A stretch of DNA of 11,347 bases from the NCBI GenBank assembly GCA_021798075.1, contig JAJZYO010000038.1:1-11347 (forward strand), given 5' to 3'. Both the position numbers and the translations under genes were made by a program. Numbering within the stretch: position 1 is the first letter of the stretch; every line of letters begins with the position of its first letter. Below the pieces are notes generated by a model, which was not told the DNA's origin, did not search any database, and saw nothing but the letters and a program-made list of their open reading frames with translations. Below, in pieces: positions 7,353 through 11,347 of this stretch. The DNA is from Actinomycetes bacterium (GTDB lineage: Bacteria > Actinomycetota > Acidimicrobiia > Acidimicrobiales > Palsa-688).

Positions 7353-8582
7353 TCATGATGTGATTTCACGGATCTTGTGCAGCCGGGCAAGCACTTGGCT
7401 GCGCTGGCGCCCGGCAACGCCGCGGCGGCCGCTCAGCGGCGTCGCAAGCACCATCGCAGCCGCCCCTTGCGCCCAGCTCGAATCGAGCCAAGAGCTGACC
7501 ACGACGGGGACGTCGTGCCACCCGACCGGCAAATGGCGCCGGAGCGAGCGGCGGAAAGACTGAGACCAATGCCGCCACGCCGACGACCCCTCGCCGGCGA
7601 TCACGACAAGCTCGGGATCGAACGCAGTAACCGGCCCGGCGATGAACTCGCCCAGTACCGTTGCCGCGCGGTGGTAGACCTCGAGCGCCGCGGGGTCACC
7701 AGCGGTCGCCAGCTCGGCGAGCCGGTCGGTGCCTTCGCCCTCCGAGAGCACGCCCGCGCTTCGCGCTGCCCTTAGGAGGCCCTCATTGCCCGCGAAGGAC
7801 TCGAGGCAACCGCGGCCTCCGCAGCCACAGAGAGGGCCGTTTCGCGCGACAATGACGTGCGCTATCTCCCCGGCGGCGCCCGTGACGCCACGCTGGACCT
7901 CCCTGTTGGAAACGACGGCGAAGCCCACACCGCGCCCGACGGTGAGGACCGCAAAGTTGCTGCGCTGGCGCCCCTGACCGTAAAGCAGCTCCGAAAAGGC
8001 GAGCGCCTTGACCCCGTTCTCCACCAATACCGGCACTCCAAGCGCACCGCGCAAATAGCGCCCCACGGGTGCGCCCGACCACCCGAAGCTCGCCACGTCG
8101 GCGATACCCGCGTCGGGCCGCCCGACGACGCCCGGCACGCAAACGCCGACGCCGAGCAGCGGGGCGCCCTCCTGCCCGACCTGGCCTCCCTCCTCCATGA
8201 AGCCAGAAAGGTAGATCGCCAGGCGCGCGAGCGCCTCAGGGCTTGTTGCGTCGAACGGGTCAACGGCGGAGCGGAGGACTTCCCCGTCGAGGCGCATCTC
8301 CACCGCCGTCAAGACGTCCAGGCTCACCTTCACGCCTATTGCCCGGCCGGCCGAACCCGACAGCGCCAAGAGCCGCCCGGGCCTCCCCCCGGTCGACGGC
8401 CCGAAGTCCCGCTCTTCGAGGAGGCCGTGCTGGATGAGAGCCCGGGTGACCTGCCCAACCGTTGCTGGGCTCACGTCCAACTGGCGGGCCAGTTCCGCCC
8501 GCGACATGGGCCCGTGCCCGCCGAGGACCGCGAGCAACGCAGTGCGCGTGACGTCCGCTCGACCCAGGCTCAGCTGCTCCAC
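7353..8582 (-). CDS. ROK-family transcriptional regulator (XylR/NagC-like)
   Basis: This is a sugar-responsive DNA-binding regulator, probably a repressor of the adjacent carbohydrate genes. From the GTG start it has 409 residues, typical of the family. A winged helix-turn-helix occupies about 10-60 (MSRAELARQLDVSPATVGQV), followed by the two-lobed ROK domain. The ROK zinc site is intact: H242 in GEIAH and C252, C254, C259 in CGCGGRGC. The position that carries the catalytic Asp in ROK sugar kinases (ENDxN) reads E188-N189-G190, so the protein is expected not to phosphorylate sugar. The GTG at 8582-8580 was chosen over the ATG 77 codons upstream because GAGGGAGG (8587-8594) precedes it and the extra residues are Arg/Pro/Gly-rich. 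It is followed after 10 bp by the mannosidase gene. A palindrome at 8610-8625 suggests autoregulation. The effector sugar is unknown. Confidence 0.93.
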   Translation of the reverse strand: MEQLSLGRADVTRTALLAVLGGHGPMSRAELARQLDVSPATVGQVTRALIQHGLLEERDFGPSTGGRPGRLLALSGSAGRAIGVKVSLDVLTAVEMRLDGEVLRSAVDPFDATSPEALARLAIYLSGFMEEGGQVGQEGAPLLGVGVCVPGVVGRPDAGIADVASFGWSGAPVGRYLRGALGVPVLVENGVKALAFSELLYGQGRQRSNFAVLTVGRGVGFAVVSNREVQRGVTGAAGEIAHVIVARNGPLCGCGGRGCLESFAGNEGLLRAARSAGVLSEGEGTDRLAELATAGDPAALEVYHRAATVLGEFIAGPVTAFDPELVVIAGEGSSAWRHWSQSFRRSLRRHLPVGWHDVPVVVSSWLDSSWAQGAAAMVLATPLSGRRGVAGRQRSQVLARLHKIREITS

Positions 8583-8586
8583 ATAG

Positions 8587-8594
8587 CCTCCCTC
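8587..8594 (-). promoter_or_regulatory. Ribosome binding site deciding the GTG start of the ROK gene
   Basis: GAGGGAGG on the minus strand lies 4-8 nt before the GTG at 8582-8580. It supports starting the ROK protein just before its helix-turn-helix domain, instead of at the more distal in-frame ATG (8813), whose nearest Shine-Dalgarno is about 22 nt away across a hairpin. Confidence 0.7.
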
Positions 8595-8602
8595 AGGGAT
8601 GC

Positions 8603-8631
8603 TCCCTAAACTTTCTGAAGAAAGTAACCAA
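8603..8631 (-). promoter_or_regulatory. Putative ROK promoter with palindromic operator in its spacer
   Basis: On the minus strand TTGGTT (plus 8626-8631) could be a -35 box. Exactly 17 nt later TAGGGA (plus 8603-8608) is a weak -10. The spacer is almost filled by the perfect palindrome ACTTTCT-TC-AGAAAGT (8610-8625). This AT-rich island stands out in GC-rich DNA and lies 28 bp upstream of the ROK start codon. Binding of a dimeric repressor here would block polymerase directly. The palindrome is certain; the promoter assignment and the identity of the binding protein are inference. Confidence 0.5.
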
Positions 8632-8816
8632 GGGCATACGCGAAAGCAACCCGACCCATCCGCGGGCCACGACAACGATATGTCGCGATGCCGCCCGAGG
8701 GGGCGGCCCAGGGGCCCAAGGACGCGTTCCTTGTTGGGACTGCGCCGGCGGGCGCCTCGGCCTCGGGGCAGGCCGTAGCCCTCTAGCAGCTCGCCTCGCA
8801 GCGCCTCTTTCATCGC

Positions 8817-8833
8817 GGTCCCGCTCCGGGACC
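8817..8833. repeat. Short hairpin in the dehydrogenase-ROK gap
   Basis: GGTCCCG (8817-8823) and CGGGACC (8827-8833) are perfect 7-bp arms around a 3-nt loop. It starts about 20 bp past the dehydrogenase stop on the minus strand and has no following T-run. It may be a short terminator or attenuator for the upstream ThuA-like/dehydrogenase unit. Confidence 0.45.
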
Positions 8834-8840
8834 ACTCCTT

Positions 8841-8856
8841 TAGCTACGTGTAGCTA
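8841..8856. promoter_or_regulatory. Palindrome TAGCTAC-GT-GTAGCTA overlapping the dehydrogenase stop codon
   Basis: The two 7-bp arms (8841-8847 and 8850-8856) are perfect reverse complements with a 2-bp centre, and the site also reads as a direct repeat (TAGCTACGTG followed by TAGCTACGTC). The dehydrogenase TAG (8856-8854) is its last triplet. Size and symmetry suit a dimeric regulator site upstream of the ROK-mannosidase unit, although it may equally form part of the 3'-end structure with the hairpin at 8817-8833. Confidence 0.4.
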
Positions 8857-9867
8857 CGTCCCAACCTCCACCCGCCGGCCTGTCCTGGTCGACTCGAGGG
8901 CGGCGAACACCATTGCAAGGCTCCGGAGGTTGTCGTGGCATTCCCCCATGGGCGCTTCACCCGTGCGCAGCGCCGTGACGAAATCCGCAAGCGTGCCCTC
9001 GATACCGAGGCCCGGGATTGCAACGGGCGTCGCCTCGGCCCGCTCAAGCCGGTGATCTCCCCCAGTTCCCGCCAAGAGCTCGGCCACGGGGTCGGTAGTG
9101 CCGTCCCAAAGCGCACTGCCCGAAGGACCGACAGCGCGCCAGGAAGAGTCCCAGGAGGTCTCGAAACCCTGCGCGCACCAGCTTCCCTGGTAGCTGAAAC
9201 GCAAACCACCCGTCATCTCAAACTCGGCAACCGCCGAAGCTGCGCCCCGGTACCAGCTCCAAGGCGGGTTGAACTCACTGCACGCCACCGTGAGAGCATC
9301 TGCCCCGGTCAAGTAGCGCGCCGCGTCGAAGGTGTGGATCGCCATGTCCAAGAGCAATGGGCTGTCCATCTCGTCCCGGAAGCCACCGAAGTGCGGCGCA
9401 CGGTAAAACTCCGCGTTTAGGTGCCCGACGCCACCGAGGCGCTCAGCCAGTAGCCCGCGGAAGGAGGCGAGGCCAGCGTTGTAGCGGCGGTTTTGGCTCA
9501 CCACGAACAGCGTCGAGGTGTGTTCGGAGAGTTTGACCAGTTCGCGGGCTTCTTCCATGGTGGCAGCCAACGGTTTCTCCCCTAGTACGGGGACCCCGTT
9601 TTGCAGACAGGTCGTCGTGACCTCGTGATGAGCCTCGGGCACAGTCGCGTCCACGACGAAGTCGGGAGCCAGGCTCGCGAGCGCAGCACCTATCTCCGCC
9701 TCGACCGCCACCCCGGCGAGGCCGAGCACCTCCACAGCCTCTCTGGCACGTTGGTCCACGATGTCAACCCAGCCAACCAAGTCGACCTCGGGACTGGCCG
9801 TGACCGCCTTCGCCCACGCCTTTCCCATGCTGCCGGCCCCGACAAGGACGGCCCGGAGCCCGTTCAC
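8854..9867 (-). CDS. Gfo/Idh/MocA-family NAD(P)-dependent sugar dehydrogenase
   Basis: This is a cytosolic oxidoreductase of the glucose-fructose oxidoreductase / inositol dehydrogenase / MocA family, which oxidises a sugar, inositol or glycoside hydroxyl to a ketone. It has 337 residues, normal for the family. The N-terminal Rossmann fold carries the dinucleotide motif G10-A-G12-S-M-G15. The family EKP motif is at 97-99 (LGEKPLA), with its catalytic-type lysine at K98. The C-terminal domain contains LLLDMAIHTFDAARYL (171-186), in which D174 and H178 match the usual Asp and His active-site positions. It starts with GTG (9867-9865), sharing GTGA with the ThuA-like gene's stop, so translation is coupled. 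That pairing parallels ThuA/ThuB of rhizobial trehalose use, where ThuB belongs to this family. The actual substrate cannot be read from sequence. Confidence 0.92.
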   Translation of the reverse strand: MNGLRAVLVGAGSMGKAWAKAVTASPEVDLVGWVDIVDQRAREAVEVLGLAGVAVEAEIGAALASLAPDFVVDATVPEAHHEVTTTCLQNGVPVLGEKPLAATMEEARELVKLSEHTSTLFVVSQNRRYNAGLASFRGLLAERLGGVGHLNAEFYRAPHFGGFRDEMDSPLLLDMAIHTFDAARYLTGADALTVACSEFNPPWSWYRGAASAVAEFEMTGGLRFSYQGSWCAQGFETSWDSSWRAVGPSGSALWDGTTDPVAELLAGTGGDHRLERAEATPVAIPGLGIEGTLADFVTALRTGEAPMGECHDNLRSLAMVFAALESTRTGRRVEVGT

Positions 9868-10640
9868 CCGTCCTGCCCGCTGGCGCTCGCCTTCAGGTAC
9901 TCCTCGATCCAGCCCTCCGGCATGCGCTCTAGCTGGTAGGGCTCCGCCATGGCCCCCGTCCTTCGCCTCGCCCAGCGGACGCCGTTCGCGACCACCTTGC
10001 GGACGGCCGGGTTGTGGTAGACGGGGTACTCCTGGTCACCTGGGCTGAAGTAAAAGATCCGCCCCGCGCCTCGGTAGAAGCAGCACCCTGACCGGAAGAC
10101 CTCCCCTCCAGTGAAGCTGGAGATGAAGACGAGCTCGTCGGGCTGGGGGATGTCGAAGTACTCCCCGTACATCTCCTGTGCCTCGATCCCGAACACCGGT
10201 GGCACACCCTCTGCAATCTCGTGGCCGAGGTTGACGGTCCAGACGAGCTCTCGCTCTCCCACCGACCGCCAGCGGAGGTTACAGCTCGTGCCCATCAAGG
10301 ACTTGAATATCTTTGACCAGTGCCCGGAGTGCAGCACGACAAGCCCCATCCCGGCGAGCACGCGCTGCTTCACCCGCTCGACCACCTCGTCAGCAACTTC
10401 GGCGTGGCCAATGTGGCCCCACCATGTGAGCACGTCCGTGTCCCGCAGGACGTCCTCGCCAAGACCATGCTCGGGCTGGTCCAATGTGGCAACACGGACC
10501 GTCGCGTCCTGACCAAGGTGCTCTGACACCGCCGAGGCGATCGTCGTGTGCATGCCCTCGGGGTAGAGCTCCTGGACCTTCTTGTCACGTTTCTCATGCA
10601 GGTTCTCGCCCCAGACCGTCACCTTCATCGGTTCGCTCAT
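9864..10640 (-). CDS. ThuA-like (trehalose utilization) domain protein
   Basis: This is a ThuA-domain protein with a glutamine-amidotransferase-like fold. Such proteins occur beside Gfo/Idh/MocA dehydrogenases and sugar isomerases, and in Sinorhizobium thuAB is needed for trehalose oxidation. The molecular role of the ThuA domain is not settled. The product has 258 residues from the ATG at 10640-10638. Recognisable stretches are VTVWGENLHEK (7-17), LTWWGHIGHAEV (71-82), VVLHSGHWSKIFKSLMGT (101-118) and GRIFYFSPGDQEYPVYHNP (193-211). The start is not certain: an ATG at 10673 lacks a ribosome site, while MKVTVWG at 10628 is another option with GAGG 12 nt upstream. The strongest AAGGAG sits 14 nt before the chosen ATG. 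It overlaps the downstream dehydrogenase by 4 nt and follows the isomerase gene after 90 bp, so it probably belongs to one operon with both. Confidence 0.88.
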   Translation of the reverse strand: MSEPMKVTVWGENLHEKRDKKVQELYPEGMHTTIASAVSEHLGQDATVRVATLDQPEHGLGEDVLRDTDVLTWWGHIGHAEVADEVVERVKQRVLAGMGLVVLHSGHWSKIFKSLMGTSCNLRWRSVGERELVWTVNLGHEIAEGVPPVFGIEAQEMYGEYFDIPQPDELVFISSFTGGEVFRSGCCFYRGAGRIFYFSPGDQEYPVYHNPAVRKVVANGVRWARRRTGAMAEPYQLERMPEGWIEEYLKASASGQDG

Positions 10641-10730
10641 CCTCTTTACCCCATCTCCTTTTCGCTCCCCCATTGGGCCAGGGACGCGCTTTTAGTACCA
10701 CACGATCTAGGAACCTTACCCAGGACCGGA

Positions 10731-11347
10731 TCAGCCTTGCGAGAAGGCCGCGTCAAACTTTCCCGACGGCGCTTCGAAATTGAGCTTGCGCAGGTACTCG
10801 AGGGCTTCGGGCGCGCCGAGCTCGCGGTCCATGCCCGAGTCTTCCCACTCAACCGATATCGGGCCGTCGTAGCCGATCTCGTTCAACTTGCGCATCACGT
10901 GCTCCCAGGGCACCTCGCCATGGCCGACCGACACGAAGTCCCAGCCCCGGCGCAGGTCGCCGAAGGGGAGGTGGGACGACAGGCGGCCATTGCGACCGTC
11001 TAGGTGACGGACCGACTCCTTGCAGTCCACGTGGTAGATACGCGAAGAATAATCGGCGAGGAACGCGACCGGGTCGAGGTCCTGCCAGATGAAGTGGCTC
11101 GGGTCGAAGTTGAGCCCAAACCCTGGCCGGTTGCCGATCGCGTCCAAGGTGCGGCGAGTGGTCCAGTAGTCGTAGGCTATCTCGCTCGGGTGGACTTCGT
11201 GCGCGAAGCGGACCCCCACTTCGTCGAAAACGTCGATGATCGGGCCCCAGCGATCGGCGAAGTCCTTGTAGCCGGCTTCGATCATCTCGGGTGGCACAGG
11301 CGGGAAACCGGCGACGGTGATCCATATGGAGGAGCCCGTAGATCGGA
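10731..11347 (-). CDS. Sugar phosphate isomerase/epimerase (TIM barrel), N-terminus cut by window edge
   Basis: This is a xylose-isomerase-like TIM-barrel protein (AP-endonuclease 2 superfamily) of the type annotated as sugar phosphate isomerase/epimerase. It likely interconverts a sugar, keto sugar or inositol derivative using a divalent metal. The frame is open to the right edge and ends at the TGA at 10731-10733, giving 204 visible residues of a family usually near 300-350, so the first third is missing. A GTG at 11297 is not the start, because the residues before it (SIWITVAGFPPVPP) continue smoothly into the conserved PEMIEAGYKDFADRW. Expected metal-site residues are visible in FAHEVHPSEI (Glu), LNFDPSHF (Asp/His), YHVDCKES (His, Asp) and SVEWEDSGMD (Glu). 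It is first in the visible run isomerase, ThuA-like, dehydrogenase. Substrate unknown. Confidence 0.9.
   Translation of the reverse strand, partial: RSTGSSIWITVAGFPPVPPEMIEAGYKDFADRWGPIIDVFDEVGVRFAHEVHPSEIAYDYWTTRRTLDAIGNRPGFGLNFDPSHFIWQDLDPVAFLADYSSRIYHVDCKESVRHLDGRNGRLSSHLPFGDLRRGWDFVSVGHGEVPWEHVMRKLNEIGYDGPISVEWEDSGMDRELGAPEALEYLRKLNFEAPSGKFDAAFSQG

Noticed and set aside
8583..8813. 77-residue N-terminal extension of the ROK regulator starting at an ATG at 8813
   Set aside because: Composition is low-complexity, ROK proteins begin close to the helix-turn-helix, the GTG at 8582 has a good ribosome site, and the extension would cover the palindromic promoter region.
10731..11297. Complete small isomerase starting at the GTG at 11297
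   Set aside because: The frame continues upstream to the window edge with conserved-looking residues, and 188 residues would be too short for the barrel; the gene is partial.

Overview
The window is a GC-rich stretch from what is most likely an actinobacterium. The reasons are the high-GC codon usage, several GTG starts, and a citrate synthase whose C-terminal half matches the mycobacterial/actinobacterial citrate or 2-methylcitrate synthase type. This placement is inferred from protein character alone. Eight protein-coding genes are supported: seven on the minus strand and one on the plus strand. Two run off the window, a class III aminotransferase at the left edge and a TIM-barrel sugar isomerase/epimerase at the right edge. 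I see no rRNA, tRNA, CRISPR array, transposase or phage gene.

Left part (1-4060). A class III PLP aminotransferase (minus, C-terminus cut off by the window edge) and a citrate synthase (plus) diverge from a 492-bp intergenic region. That region holds a duplicated 10-mer, an imperfect inverted repeat, a spaced 10-bp inverted repeat and, just before the citrate synthase ribosome site, a tandem array of a 16-bp GC-rich unit. The citrate synthase runs tail to tail into an NCS1-family nucleobase/cation symporter, and the two coding ends overlap by 50 bp. The aminotransferase and the NCS1 permease fit a pyrimidine (beta-alanine) or related nucleobase degradation locus, but the diagnostic enzymes are not in view.

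Right part (4190-11347). All genes are on the minus strand and look like carbohydrate catabolism. In transcription order they are: a TIM-barrel sugar phosphate isomerase/epimerase (partial), a ThuA-like protein, a Gfo/Idh/MocA dehydrogenase joined to it by a 4-nt GTGA overlap, a 271-bp gap with palindromes, a ROK-family repressor, and a 1050-residue GH38 alpha-mannosidase starting 10 bp after the ROK stop. Two GC hairpins separate the mannosidase from the NCS1 gene.

How they may work together (inference): the ThuA-like/dehydrogenase pair parallels rhizobial ThuA/ThuB, which oxidises trehalose to a 3-keto sugar. The isomerase could process the keto product, GH38 would cleave alpha-mannosides in the cytosol, and the ROK protein would control the set. 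A perfect palindrome in the ROK leader, lying between plausible -35 and -10 elements, is the best candidate operator. No sugar transporter is visible in the window.
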